Position numbers and translations under genes: made by a program. The notes beneath the pieces are model-generated. The model was given only the letters and a program-made list of their open reading frames with translations. It was not told the origin of the DNA and did no database searches. Below are positions 1 to 11,728 of a stretch of DNA of 64,000 nt, piece after piece. The DNA lies in the NCBI GenBank assembly GCA_037074705.1, contig CM073591.1:87648032-87712031 (forward strand). The letters run 5' to 3'. The stretch is from Zhengitettix transpicula. Its lineage: Eukaryota > Arthropoda > Insecta > Orthoptera > Tetrigidae. Positions within the stretch are counted from its first letter, which is position 1, and every line of letters begins with the position of its first letter.

Positions 1-1641
1 TGAAAGACGTATGATAATTTGTTACAAAAATATTTAATGAATGGAGAATGATTACAGTTTTCATATTTGTTATGCAGAACGGTGCAAATTATTCTTTTTT
101 CAAATAATAATAAAAGATTTTGCTATTGAAATAATGGACTATTATTATTTCTGAAGTACATTAGTTCTTGTCTGTGCGTCGATATTATAATTTCTAAAAA
201 TGTTATTTCAGATAACGTTCCTTTGTTGAAAACCAGTCGCTAATCTAAGTTAGAAAGTGTAAGGATTAACATGGATGGAAATTGTAAATCCCATTTCTGG
301 CATTACATTTTGAAGGTATAACTACACTCTAAATGATCATTTTTCTCGAAGAAATATTTAAAATTTGTTTGAACTGAAAAAAGTACTCGGCCAAAAATAA
401 TTAAGAAAACTGTGAGCTCTATATAGCAAACGCATTGCAATAACAAGGTGCTCTTTGAAAAAAATCGCTCTGGGGCAAAGCTTAGAGCGCAAAGCGAACC
501 GACAGCTTCTCGGAAAAAGAACTCCTTATTCCAGTTTTGTTCTCATACAGAATACACTAACGTTTCTATATTTACAACTACATGAACAAAATTGGAACTG
601 CATTTTTCTTCAATCTTTTACCTACAAAAAAGTACGTAACAATTTGCTCAGAACAATACGGTGTTATTGGATATCGATATTTAGTCATCCAACATACAGT
701 AAATTATTTTATCTTTTCCGCTTCAACCATTTAATTGATTATCATCTAAGTTTACGTTGTAAACCATTATAACATATTTAATAACGCTAACGATTTGCTG
801 ATCTATAAGAACCAGACACATTAATGTCAAGTAAAATCAGCAAACGATTTTTCATAACCTTGCCGATACGATATCTATTGCGAATTCTTGAGAATATTAA
901 GGGTTGCAAAACGCTTCAAGGTTCTCGGATATAACGGCTTTAAGATAAACTCTTGCCACACATATATCATGAAATATGTAACACTTGTATTCTTATCAAT
1001 ACCCATTTCTGGATTATGAGAATTTCACTTGTACGGTTCAGGTTAATAATTACTTCATTTAAATACGATTTTTATGTTTATATCTCGGTGGTCAAGATGT
1101 AGTTAGTCGGTGTTACATGATAAATTCGTATTATTACTTCACAATATATTTTCTGAATAAGTATAAATTTATCGCGGAATTACTTTTTTCTCTTGGTCTT
1201 TGGAAAAGAGCTTCAAATAATCCTAAACATTATTTTAGTTCCCTGATTATAAAATGATTGTCAACATCATTCCAAAAAAATAATTTTAAAATGAATAATA
1301 CGCACATAGAAAATTTTATTATATGATAACATAAAGAATAAAGGTAAACTTTTGAAAACATCTAAGATTTTCACGTTATCAGAAATTTTTTCTGAATGAA
1401 AATTTAAAACATTATAATAGAAAAAACTTCAAACAGACATGTAGTTTCATCTCCTATTTATTGTTACCTTTTCATCTAATCCAAAAGTCAATTAAACGAT
1501 ATAATTTGTAATTCGTAATCTAAAAGTTCCTAGAAAACAATTTCACAAACATGATAATTGATAATATATTTATGTAAATTTTATAGAACATTACTTAAAA
1601 TAATTAATCAAAGTGAGGACAAACATAAATTTCTATTGTGT
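1..1641. other. AT-rich non-coding DNA
   Basis: Nothing recognisable. The only sizeable open frame (about 455-772, plus) has AT-driven composition (many Phe, Leu, Tyr, Asn), no flanking splice logic and no family motif, so it is treated as chance. Confidence 0.6.
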
Positions 1642-1895
1642 GATTATTGTAATCTGCTGACCAGCGACACAGAGGTCCCGGGTTCGAATCCCGGCATGGG
1701 CACGGATGTGGATGTTTGTGTTCGTCCTGGTCAAGAAAACTGGGGCTTAGGCTGTGGAAGAATCGACACTCTGACCAGGTGTCACTCCTAAATCCAGATT
1801 GTGCAATGTAAGATGACAGTCTGGCAGCCGTCTCGGGAGGCCAAAGCCCTTAATGGGCTGTCGAGCCAAGGAGTTAGTTAGATTATTGTAATCTG
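1642..1895 (+). mobile_element. tRNA-derived SINE with 15-bp target-site duplication
   Basis: The body (1657-1880) carries a pol III B box, GGTTCGAATCC, within a tRNA T-arm-like CCCGGGTTCGAATCCCGG at about 1677-1694. A 3' body unrelated to tRNA follows and ends in a short GTTA repeat. The 15-bp sequence GATTATTGTAATCTG flanks it exactly at 1642-1656 and 1881-1895, which is direct evidence of target-primed retroposition. The A box is missing, so the copy is probably 5'-truncated. The tail is a GTTA repeat rather than poly(A), which suggests mobilisation by a non-LTR element of a different class from the one that moved the 0.55-kb poly(A) family. It is not a functional tRNA gene because no acceptor stem can form. 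Confidence 0.9.
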
Positions 1896-2987
1896 TTTAT
1901 TACATTTTTTCCCCATTGTTATTTTAAATTCGACTATACTCTCGTCAGACGTGTAAATTTAACAGTCAAAATGAAAAAAATGCGTCTGTTTTTAAAATTA
2001 ATCGCAAGGTTTCCAGACTTCAATCAACACTTCTTTTGTCTGTATTTCGCTATTTTTCTTATTATTAAATATAACAGTCATTTCGGCCGCCACGAGTGTG
2101 TAAATCGTAATTGTAAGTAATACAATTTTCCATAATTGTATTATAATTCATCATATTTGTAAAATTTTGTTTATTTGGAATTTTTATATTACGAAATTGA
2201 AATTATATCCTTTAATTGAATTTTACAACATCCAAAATGGTCCCAAAAATTAGGGATGAAACATCGTATCTGTTTTAATGTTTTTCTGTTATAATGTTTT
2301 ACATTTTTATTCATAATAAACTTCTGACTCAATAGGCTAAGGTTTTCTTAATTTAATTAAAGATTCCAGATAAATATAATTGTGAAAGTTCATTATATAA
2401 CTGATAAGTACATATACTGATAGCCATATATTATTTTTCCGTCTCTAAAGACCTTACAATAAAAAAATATTGACGTACTTGCAAATATATTCAAACATTT
2501 TCTTTCCTATATTGGTTCTTGCGGTCTGCAATATGCAAAGTCCGATATTGCTTCGTGCCAGCTGTATTTTGATTATCATAACTTTTTTTTGAAGAAACAG
2601 CGTACGAAAGCATTAAATCCGATGTGGAGTAGCGTTCCAGTGAAAATAATCTTCATCTTTTCATTATTTAATAGATAAAATGTTGCACTTCACATATTTT
2701 TGTTTCATAATAAAAATTAGCTTATACGTTTCACATAATAATTATTTGTAGTATTGCGTTGATAAACTAAGAGACATAAGTCAATTATTAGCATGCATTG
2801 AATTAACAAATCTGGAAAAACAAATGGCCAAACAGATGCAGAATAAAGTTTACATTACAATCATTGAAAATAATTTCATAACTTTGTCACTATCTACACA
2901 AAAGTCACAGTTTTTTTATTGTCATACATATGTCGGATTTTAACAGACGGTCGTTTTATATTTTAATTATATTGGTACCATATAGCT
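1896..2987. other. AT-rich non-coding DNA
   Basis: No gene, RNA or repeat recognised on either strand. Confidence 0.55.
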
Positions 2988-3300
2988 TGTTTTTTTTTAG
3001 AGTTACAGGCTACATGAGGGTAATCCATATGGTAGCAACTCCCCTTTAATAGCTTAGGAAGTGATTTGAAAGAGGAAGGTAACCAAGGGTTAACTAGGGC
3101 CCCCAGGCTGTAGTTTAATGATCCTACCCGGCATTTTCCAAAAAAGTGATGCAGGACAAACACTAGAAAATCTGAATCAGCTGGTCGGGCATATGGTACT
3201 TGTCCCACGAACTTCCGATGGCGGGAGAGGGGTTTCATGTGGGGTCGCAGCATTCTCTTCTGCGTGTCTCGACCAGATTATAAGACAACTGGCCGAACCA
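2988..3300 (-). mobile_element. 0.55-kb poly(A) retroposon, 5'-truncated copy 1
   Basis: Read on the minus strand it is the 3' half of the family: the stem region around the GACCTACC box, the CCCGGGGGCCC-like GC block and the terminal GCCTGT followed by an A run (seen here as a T run at 2988-2998). Similarity stops at about 3300. It is an older copy than most, with substitutions and a loss inside the poly-pyrimidine block. Open frames on both strands here (2963-3253 minus, 3118-3420 plus) are by-products of the GC-rich repeat. Confidence 0.85.
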
Positions 3301-4180
3301 GCCCAGGGAGACTTATCTGCAGTTTACTACGTCTCAGTGGTGGGTTTGGAAAGAAATTGGCGAATTTTATATGGTAAACGAGCTATAGTAAGCGACATAA
3401 ATTTTCCAGTGAATAATTAAACATTTCAGGTCAGCCCTAAGCAATGGTATGCATTTTGCAATGATAATAATTGGCCCAAATATTGTATATTAATTAGATA
3501 AATGAAAAGCCAATTAACAGACAAAATTAAGTTCTAAATTAAATATCACCCAACGCTTCTGAAATCCAAATTGTATGTTTCATTTTGCCAATTATTTCCA
3601 ATTATGTTGGTATTCTAATGCGAGAAGTTAACATATTAAAATTATGCTTCATTGCAGCTCTTTGTAATTGTAATTTCTATAAATATTTTTATGTACGGTA
3701 TGTGTATGGTGTGGCCAAAATAATTATTATAATCAATGTCCTGTTTAACACGATATGGTTCCTGTTTGAGGATATCTGGATTTACGCATAGCCGAATCTC
3801 ATATGGCTGATTAAAGTGTAAATTTAGGTACTGTCCAGTGTTGTAGGTTTACCCAAATATGGTGGAATTATTGACAAGATTGAAATGAAATGAATCTCAC
3901 TAAAGGGAACTATTTTAAAATATAATTTATTTTGAGAGTCGAAAGAGACGTGAGAGCTGCAAGGAAATTCCTTGTTGCCCAGTCACGTAAACTCTCGGCG
4001 CGGAAAAATGTGGTGGCTGTTACGTGACTTATCCAGAAACAAGTCATTAATTCCGCCCCAAAGGCGTGCGAGGAGTCCACGATTTTCAAGAAGCTCCATT
4101 TTTTTAATGGGAGAAAGAGACAAAGAAAGAAATTGTGGAAGCAGTAATTATGTATAAACACACATACATAATATATATAT
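3301..4180. other. Unassigned DNA beside LTR copy A
   Basis: AT-rich apart from a GC-richer patch at about 3940-4110. That patch is open on both strands for 60-80 codons, but no protein family is recognisable. It may be an old transposon fragment. Confidence 0.4.
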
Positions 4181-5215
4181 TGTAATGATTTTATATGAAA
4201 GAATGATTAAATAAAACAAATGCGTCACGTTGAGGTGCCAATTGGTGGTAGTCACAATGAATTAAAGGTTAACTCGTCATTTTAACGCATCAATTTAAAA
4301 TTTAATTTAAATTTTGCAATGAGAGGATGATTTAATAATAATCAAATTTTTTAAAATAAACAATCAAAATTAATTTTATTAATGCACCAATCATCAAATT
4401 TACAAAGTCATGAAAGGAAATTTTTACAACACTTATTAAAAATTAACTTTCAATTTTATATTATTAATTAATATTTTACAATCCAATTTTACTCTTTCTC
4501 AGGGTCTGTACTGGGCCTTTAATAAAGAAAATATTAGTTAACAATTAAATTATTATGAAGCTATTATGGGCCTACTTCATCGATGTATTATTTACAATGC
4601 AAACAAAACATATAAAATGTTAACATTAAATTCTAAACGACACTCTAAATCTGAAATCTTACGATAATTACGGTTACTTAATGGTTTACAATTATGAATT
4701 CAGTGAATTTGTAACTTACAGTTTCTGGTAATCAGGGCAATTTGGCTCGTTCATTCACTTACACACACACATTACACTTTATAACAGGCCAGTTTTCACA
4801 TTGACTCTAATTAATACTTTTTAGCTTGCCAAATGTTGGTTTTCTGTTCGTTAAAGAAATGTTGTTCTCTCGTTCCGACGATTCTTAGACGCTGAATGCA
4901 ATTACTTGGTCGCCAAAAATCGAAACAAATGTCTGAGAATAATAAATTTTACTTCTGCAATCAAAATGTTTATCGATTATTATTTAGATATTTATTTCGC
5001 AGACTGCAACTTATAACAAAACTGTTCTAACTGATCTCGCTGTTCTACTACCGGTATCTGGACTCTTTCTGAATATTTTACTCTTTGTCCGTCCACAGCA
5101 ATCTTTCTATCACAATTGCTCTCTGCTATTGCACATTCTTATGTGCAACTTGTGTGATTTCTGTGATTCGAGTTCAAATTTTTAATTATAAATTAATGTC
5201 TTCCTTTTAATTACC
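4181..5215 (-). mobile_element. Solo LTR-like repeat, ~1-kb family, copy A
   Basis: In plus orientation the copy starts TGTAATGATT at 4181 and ends near TTACC at 5215. TA-rich simple sequence lies on both sides. Shared blocks place it in the family: CTCAGGGTC at about 4499, AATCTGAAATC at about 4649, and ACTTAC at 4714-4719, a splice donor when read in the minus (sense) direction. One extra terminal unit is present, whose sense strand contains TTGGCACCTCAACGTG, like a gypsy primer-binding site. This is the most diverged of the clear copies. No internal coding region remains, as expected of a solo LTR. A TIR-bearing DNA element is the alternative reading. Confidence 0.7.
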
Positions 5216-5243
5216 TATATATATATACATATATATATATAAA
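5216..5243. repeat. TA microsatellite at LTR copy A
   Basis: Interrupted TA tract directly abutting the right end of LTR copy A. A second short TA tract is at about 5334-5350. Confidence 0.9.
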
Positions 5244-5650
5244 TGTAGATGTGTTTCCAAATTTACTTTGACACTTTATTCTACTCTGTTCTTCAAATAG
5301 ATGTCCACAGAGACCTTTATGAATAAATTTATAAATATATATATATATACTTTCTTAACTGAACTAAAACAAATTTTTTCCAGGACAAACTGACTCTAAC
5401 ATTGAGACAATTTATAATTTCTAGGCAAGGTATACGCCCCCCTCCAGCCCAATATGATATTTAAAGTTTTAAGGTGTTTTTTTTGTATTACCAGTTATAG
5501 AAACTAAAAAATTTTTCTTATAGATTTTAATAGTGTAATGGATTTTTAAGATATTGGATTAATTTTAAATAATGAAAAATCGAAGTTGTTTTAAATTTTA
5601 TTAAACATAATCTCAAGGTCTATTACAAGAACCGCTAAGTGAAAAAAAGC

Positions 5651-5928
5651 TTTTTTTTAGTGTTACAGTCTACATGAGGTTAATCCACATGGTGGCAACT
5701 CCCCTTTAATAGTATAGGATGGGATTTGAAAGGGGGAATGCAGAAAGGTAGAGGAAGGTAGCAAAGGGTTAACTAGATCTCCCTCGCTATAGTTTAAGGA
5801 TCCTACCCGGCATTCGCCTTAAAGTGATGCAAGGAAAACCGTAGAAAAACCTGCATCGGTAGGTCGGGCATTTGGTACTTGCCCCACGCCCTTCCGACAG
5901 CAGGAGAGGAGTTTTCTGTGGGGACGCA
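5651..5928 (-). mobile_element. 0.55-kb poly(A) retroposon, 5'-truncated copy 2
   Basis: Minus-strand copy beginning at its poly(A) end (T run at 5651-5659). It reads back through the GGATCC/ACCCGGCATTCGCC block and the GGTAGGTCGGGCAT stem segment, then stops within the GAGGAGTTT/GTGGGGACGCA region at about 5928. Confidence 0.85.
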
Positions 5929-6567
5929 ATTTTTTGTTATATGAAGTGAAAAAACAGCAAATTAACTGCCAGAAGTTTTCTTTGCATCAACATTTTTCTC
6001 GTAGTTGGTCAGTTATGTTCCTCCTCCAGCGACAATACACTCGTCGCCACAGATGCCAAAATATCTCCCTTCCAAATAGATGAAAAATCATACATTAATT
6101 TACATTTGTGAAATATTAATCTTTGTAACTCAAAATACCAAATAATTTTAATATCAGCACAAATGTAGATTCAATGTATTGGAAAGTATCTTTCTAGAAA
6201 AAAACAATGTTTAAACAGGGAACTTAATGAAACTCTTTCTACTCAAAGGTACGGTGAGGTGTCAAAAATGCATCATTGCCATTGAAAGTTTCTATAAAAA
6301 TAATTAAACATTAATTTAGGGTTTCCCTGACCCGATTGTGTTTGTAAAACTGACACAGGCTTTGTGTCTTTCGATAGTCTGTGTGATACCGTTGTCATCC
6401 ACGTCGATCGGCGCCATCGTCTCGTGATTTCAGTTCTTGGTCAGTCCCTCCGTATGTAAAATAAAAAGTACGGAACTGAGTCCTTAGACCATAATATATT
6501 TTGTGTTACAAGTAAAAACGATAGTAAAGAAACAATAACTAAAACAAAGAAGAATCTCTTTCACCAG
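5929..6567. other. Unassigned, with a GC-richer patch at 6330-6455
   Basis: Mostly AT-rich. The 6330-6455 patch is richer in CpG and ends in a possible donor (CCCTCC then GTATGT at about 6450). It might be an untranslated first exon, but no promoter element is seen. Confidence 0.3.
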
Positions 6568-6608
6568 AGATATCATTTCGCCAGCGATGATAATCCTGTA
6601 GATATCAG
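6568..6608 (+). other. Candidate small coding exon
   Basis: Forty-one nucleotides between a pyrimidine-rich acceptor (AATCTCTTTCACCAG, ending 6567) and a good donor (ATCAG before GTAACT at 6609). Only one of the three frames is open; it reads RYHFASDDNPVDI and ends in phase 2. The open frame and both splice sites are seen directly. That it is an exon is inference, since chance combinations of this size occur in 64 kb. No family recognised. Confidence 0.22.
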
Positions 6609-6610
6609 GT

Positions 6611-8924
6611 AACTACAATTTGAATTTGTGCTCATTACAGTATTTTTAATAACTGAATTGAAAACGAATAATTGAAAATGGAATAATTGATATTACTTTT
6701 ATTATTATTTATGTTATTGGATATATACTTCATTTCGTTTATTTATAAAGATGGCAATTATAAAAAATTTTATGTATCACTATATTTTTCATAGTTAGAA
6801 CTGTTGGTTCATTGAATGATTTGTATGTTTTTAATTTACAGACTTAATTAGATTTTTTATAATAATACTAAGAAAATAAAATATAAGACAGGGAGCCACA
6901 AATAAAATTGTAATCAGTTGTGTGTCAAAATATTTATGCAGTTACTTAAGTGTGATTATTTTTGAAAACATATATAAAGACTATAAATTTATTGGTTACC
7001 TTAAGAGTTACGAGTGTTCTTATCGTTTTACAGATGTTTATGTCCGAATGTAATGACGAAAGCTACTGTTTTATAATTGACGTAACAAATATTTTTTATT
7101 AATATTGTTTCTAACCGTTAATAACGACCGTTTTAATATTTGAGTACTCACCTGTAAATTATATCTCCATTACATTCGTCACTCTTATACTCTTACTTAC
7201 GGTTCGTGATATTGTTTTAAAACTAATGTCCAATTAATACGGAATATTTATTCTATATAGATTATGTTAAAACTATATGCACTCTGGACTTAATGTTAAT
7301 TAGTTCATATTTAATGTTTTAGTTTGTTTTGAATGTAATTATGAATGTAAACTCATCATACATCCGCATGCATGCGCATAATTATCGTGTTCCGGGGACC
7401 ATTTTGTACGATGCTCTGTATTGTGTTTCATAATTAACAGGTTTAGGTCTCAATTAGTTAACAATAGTGATAAATCCTTCAATTAAAAATTGTTAATTTC
7501 CCAAAACGGAATTAGATATAAAATAAATTTACAAAACACATACCCTATGTTTCTTTATTCACCTGTTAATTAATAGACTGATTCTTATGAGCATTGCTTT
7601 CGACAGCTGCGCAGGAACATAAAACAAAATTTATTGGTTACAGTACAAAGTTTAGGCAGGCAATCGATTATTTCACTTGGTTCCAGGTAGACTGCAAACA
7701 TCTGTCCAGGACACTTGTTTGCCGGTTCTTGACTGTGATGTCTTCTCTCCTGCAGAGATTTTATTGAGCTCTCTTTCGAATGCTTAGCTTTTACTTCCCT
7801 TCTCGTACGCAGTCTAAACCTCGGCTTCGGTCTAGATCTCAAATACGTTGTCCATATGTTTCCCTCATTCGAGATTTACATTCAGATTTTCGCATCTTTG
7901 CATTATGTCAGTACTCTTAAGATTTTTAAATTAAGTATAGATATTTTGTGATTTTACACCGTTCTATCCTGAAATAACTAAGACTGTTTCAAGAAAAAAT
8001 TTAATGTTTTTCAATTGGTGGATACTTCCACACAACACATCGCCATGTAAACGAAATAAATAATACTCTATTATATAAATATTGTAATGAAATAATAATT
8101 TTAAATATATTATATATTCAATGTTAAAATCAAACTTAGTCAACTGTTCCACCTCTGAAGTCTCGACGACATAATCGGCTGTCGTTACTAAGACCCCCTC
8201 TAATACGAGCCAGGCCATCCGCCATTTTTAATCTAGTTCTTCTAACGCAAACAAATATGTTTGGATGCTGAAAAACACCTCATGTCAAAAATCCGTCAAT
8301 TAAAAAAATGTAATAAAATTACAGGCAATAGACTTGTGAAGAATAATTTTAGCTTGATGAATAAAATAGTAATACCGTCATATTACCAGTTGAAGGAAAG
8401 AATTTTAACGTATTTATGTGACAGTGCGTAATATTTGGCAAAAAAAAAATCATAAAAACAATACACAGGAATCTAAAAACCTATTTAACTATTTAACTCC
8501 TAAACTAGTAACAAAAATTGGACGTTGCGCAATTAAGTATAGAATAAAAATATTGGTAAAGAATAAAAAAGTTCGATTTTTGAATTTCCGCTTCAGAAGT
8601 AGTACGTTCGTTACTCAGCGAAATGTAAACGCAATTAGAAATTTGAATATACCTGACTTTTTTTAAAAGAAGATAAAATATTAGAAGTGGAATATTTTGT
8701 TGGAAATTCCCCCACGGTGACGTAAATGTGTAATATACAATTGTATGAAGATATGAATTTTTTAAAAACAAAGAAGTGTAATATTCTGCAATAGTTTTTA
8801 ATATTTACAGATCGCATTTCATTTTTCTTTTAATCTCAGTGTCATCTGGTGAGCTTCGTAATAGTCGGAAACTTCTGTATTTAACATTTAACGATGCTTA
8901 GAATTGGCAGCGTGAAGAAGTAGG
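6611..8924. other. Unassigned DNA
   Basis: AT-rich. A GC-richer island at about 7585-7860 has an 85-codon minus-strand frame. An AATAAA on that strand and lack of domain structure make a non-coding repeat fragment more likely than a gene. Confidence 0.45.
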
Positions 8925-8939
8925 GATTATCTCCTACCT

Positions 8940-9453
8940 GTTTCGCAAAGTAAGTCCAGTGAGGGGCTACCTTTGGTGATGCCTTTTCCTCTCTCCGTTT
9001 TTGAACTAAGGTTCCCACAAGCTGAGGCACATCGGCCTGTTTCGAGAGGTGTGTATGTTCCGGGGTTACAGACTTTGGACATACGGTAAGAGTTATTCGC
9101 TGTCCCCATTGGAACAATCGGCCAGTTGCCTCCTAAACTAGTCGAAGTACGGAGAAGGGAATGCTGCGTACCCACAGCAAACTCCTCTCCCGCCATCGGA
9201 AGGGCGTGGGACAAGTACCAAATGCCCGACCTACCTAATGCAGGTTTTTCTAGGGTTTGTCCTGCATTACTTTTAGGCGAATGCCGGGTAGGATCCTTAA
9301 AGTATAGTCCGGGGGCCCTAGTTAATTCTTGGCTACCTTCTCCTACCATTCCGCATCCCCCCTTTCAAATCCCTTCCTATGCTATTAAAAGGGAGTTGCC
9401 ACCATGTGAATTACCCTCATGTAGCCTGTCCCCCCCCCCCCCCAAAAAAAAAA
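8940..9453 (+). mobile_element. 0.55-kb poly(A) retroposon, near full-length copy 3
   Basis: Begins near the GGGGCTACCTTTGG block and follows the family to its 3' end: GAGGTGTGTATGTTCCGGGG, GTCGGCCAGTTGCC, the CCCGACCTACC stem, the GGGGGCCC block, then GCCTGT, a 15-C run and an A run at about 9444-9453. The sequence before 8950 does not match the palindromic 5' end of the intact copies, so the 5' end is truncated or replaced. Long overlapping open frames on both strands (136-140 codons) are artefacts of its GC content. Confidence 0.88.
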
Positions 9454-11728
9454 GATGTCTACTCAAGGTTCGGTTTGGCATGTGTAGAGATTTTCACGCA
9501 CTGCTGACAACCTGGAACGTAAATCAGGTCCAGTAATTGGTGATAATAGCCAGAGGACTCGTCCCAGCACTAGAACAACATACGTTCGACCATAGTGTCA
9601 TTCAAAGTAGAAGGTTAACTACAAGTCTCACTTACTTCCTACTAATCTTAAAAATCACTTTCACGTTTATGCTCCGACGATCAGTCATCCAAAAATCCCC
9701 AATTTTTACCTGTGCCGGGTATTCCATAATTCCCCTTTTTTTCCCTAATTTTCTCCCACCTTTGAGCACTCCACCAACCATAGTCCTCAGGAAACTAACA
9801 TAGCTTCGCATTCAGGATTCTCTTTTACACAGACTCCCTCATTCTTTTTTAACCACATTTGTTAAGAAAATCCCATTATTTGAAGTAATCACCTTCTATC
9901 CGAGCACTAAAGCCTCTTTTAAATGAAGTTCTGCCTTTTCAGATTTTTTAGCCAAGAAACCGCTCAAACCTTCATAGAATCTGTTTTGAAGTGGAATAAA
10001 AATTTTATATTCCTAAAATAAAAATTTTTCATGCAACAAGTTAGCAAAAAAGTGTAATTTCTTGATAAAAATAAGGACATTCAGAATATGTTCAGAGCTA
10101 ACAGGATGGAGAATTGAACGACATAAGTTACACCTAGAAATATGGGTTATTAAAACGCTCCCTTAGTTGCTTTCCGACCCTTAAGATCCCATTAAAAATT
10201 TATTCTTACATCGATTGCTAGATGCTCCAGTTCTTTATTATGTCTCATCCTTTTCACGAGTTTATTTCTCACAATCACTCCATAGAGTCCACGTTTTTCC
10301 AAAAATGCTAATATCGATGAGAAAAAAATTAAATACCAGCTCTTACGCATCAGTGACAAATTCTCATGGAATAATATTATTTTATATACGTTTCATGATC
10401 GATTCATGTTTCTATTTATTTCTGGTAACTACCCCAAGCGTTGTGTGGTATTTAAATCATCACTTATTCTGTCTGAATTCTTTTTATTATTTTTCAATCA
10501 GACGTAAATTTTTTTATTATAATTACCCGCTTTTGGGTACATATATTGTTATAATTATTCAGGGTTATGCTGACAGATGTGACATAATTTTGATGTCTTT
10601 GCATTCATTGAGCACCACATCAGTACATTTACTGAATTGATAAACTAATTTTAATAATCCCTTGGGATTACATGGAATAGAATAAAGTCGTTTGTAAATA
10701 GAAGTTAGTCCAAGCAATCTCCAGGGACGTAACGAGATTTTTATTGCTCCGAGATTAGCTACTACGCGTAGTACTCGTTCTGGAGTTTCCCTGTGAATAA
10801 TTCAGACTAATTCCTTAACATTATCGGGTCTATTCGCCATTCTTGAACTCCCAAGTCGATACACTGTTGTTTGTTGTGTGAATGTTACGTAAAATATACG
10901 GAGTTTCAATGCTTCGTGTTATTTATATTAATTCATTTAAATACTTTATTAATGTCAGTGTATACATTTACTAATATTATTAACAATTGTGTTTTTTATA
11001 TCATCTGGCAAATAATTTAGTACGTACTTTCCTTTATTTTGGCATTTCGTGTGTGTAATTTTTTTTGTGCAAATATCAGTCTCCATCTATATTTCTGGAT
11101 CATTCACTTGTATCTTACTGAGTTATCAACTAGAATATTTGTAAGGCATGAAAATAAATATAGACATGAATTGCTTTGTTTTATAAGAAATTAATACTCT
11201 TTATTGAAGCGTCATGCGAAGTATGTGGAACAAATTAATAGTAATTAATAAAAAAATTGTGATGTTCCATGTGTCCAGTGGTTGTGCTCAAATCCAATTT
11301 GAAGATATCTGTACTCAGACCGGGTAAACTTTACTTTGCCAATGTTCAATTTAAATCAGCCTGTCAAGTTCTTTGCAAGGGAAAATTGAATCTTTGGTCG
11401 CCTGTCAGCAGCTAAAATATGCTTGACAGCAAGGCACTTTTCTTACTCAACCACTCAACGAGGAGCAACATTGTGAAACGTAAAGTTGATGGGCGATCAG
11501 AATGTAATTGCAGATTGAAATGCTCTGATTACTTATTAATACATTCAAAGTGCTTACAATACATTTTTCATCTCCTGATAAATTTTGTATGAAATAGTTC
11601 ACTCTTTCAGCGCTCAACTGAAAACGATCGATAGGATTCATTTTGTTCGTTCTTATGGCTGAAATGATCTTATTAATATTCGTCATTCTTGCTCAGTGAG
11701 CTTCCAGTTATAGAGTTAAAATTAATAT
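9454..11728. other. Unassigned DNA
   Basis: Pyrimidine-rich stretch at 9540-10330, then AT-rich DNA. The longest open frame of the window (10215-10640, plus, 141 codons) is rich in Tyr, Phe, Leu, Ile and Ser, with no motif or good start context. It is not called a gene. Confidence 0.4.

Noticed and set aside
1657..1700. tRNA gene suggested by a strong B box
   Set aside because: No A box or acceptor stem, an exact 15-bp TSD around a longer body, and a GTTA tail: it is a SINE.
2963..3420. Opposed ~100-codon frames as an overlapping gene pair
   Set aside because: Both lie on retroposon copy 1.
9429..9453. Poly(C)-poly(A) run as a regulatory signal
   Set aside because: It is the 3' tail of a retroposon copy; a similar C run ends copy 7 at about 21341.
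8927..9536. Two overlapping 136-140 codon frames on opposite strands as genes
   Set aside because: They fall inside the GC-rich 0.55-kb retroposon, and similar frames appear in every copy with different breaks.
10215..10640. Longest open frame (141 codons) as a gene
   Set aside because: AT-driven residue bias, no domain, no splice or start support.
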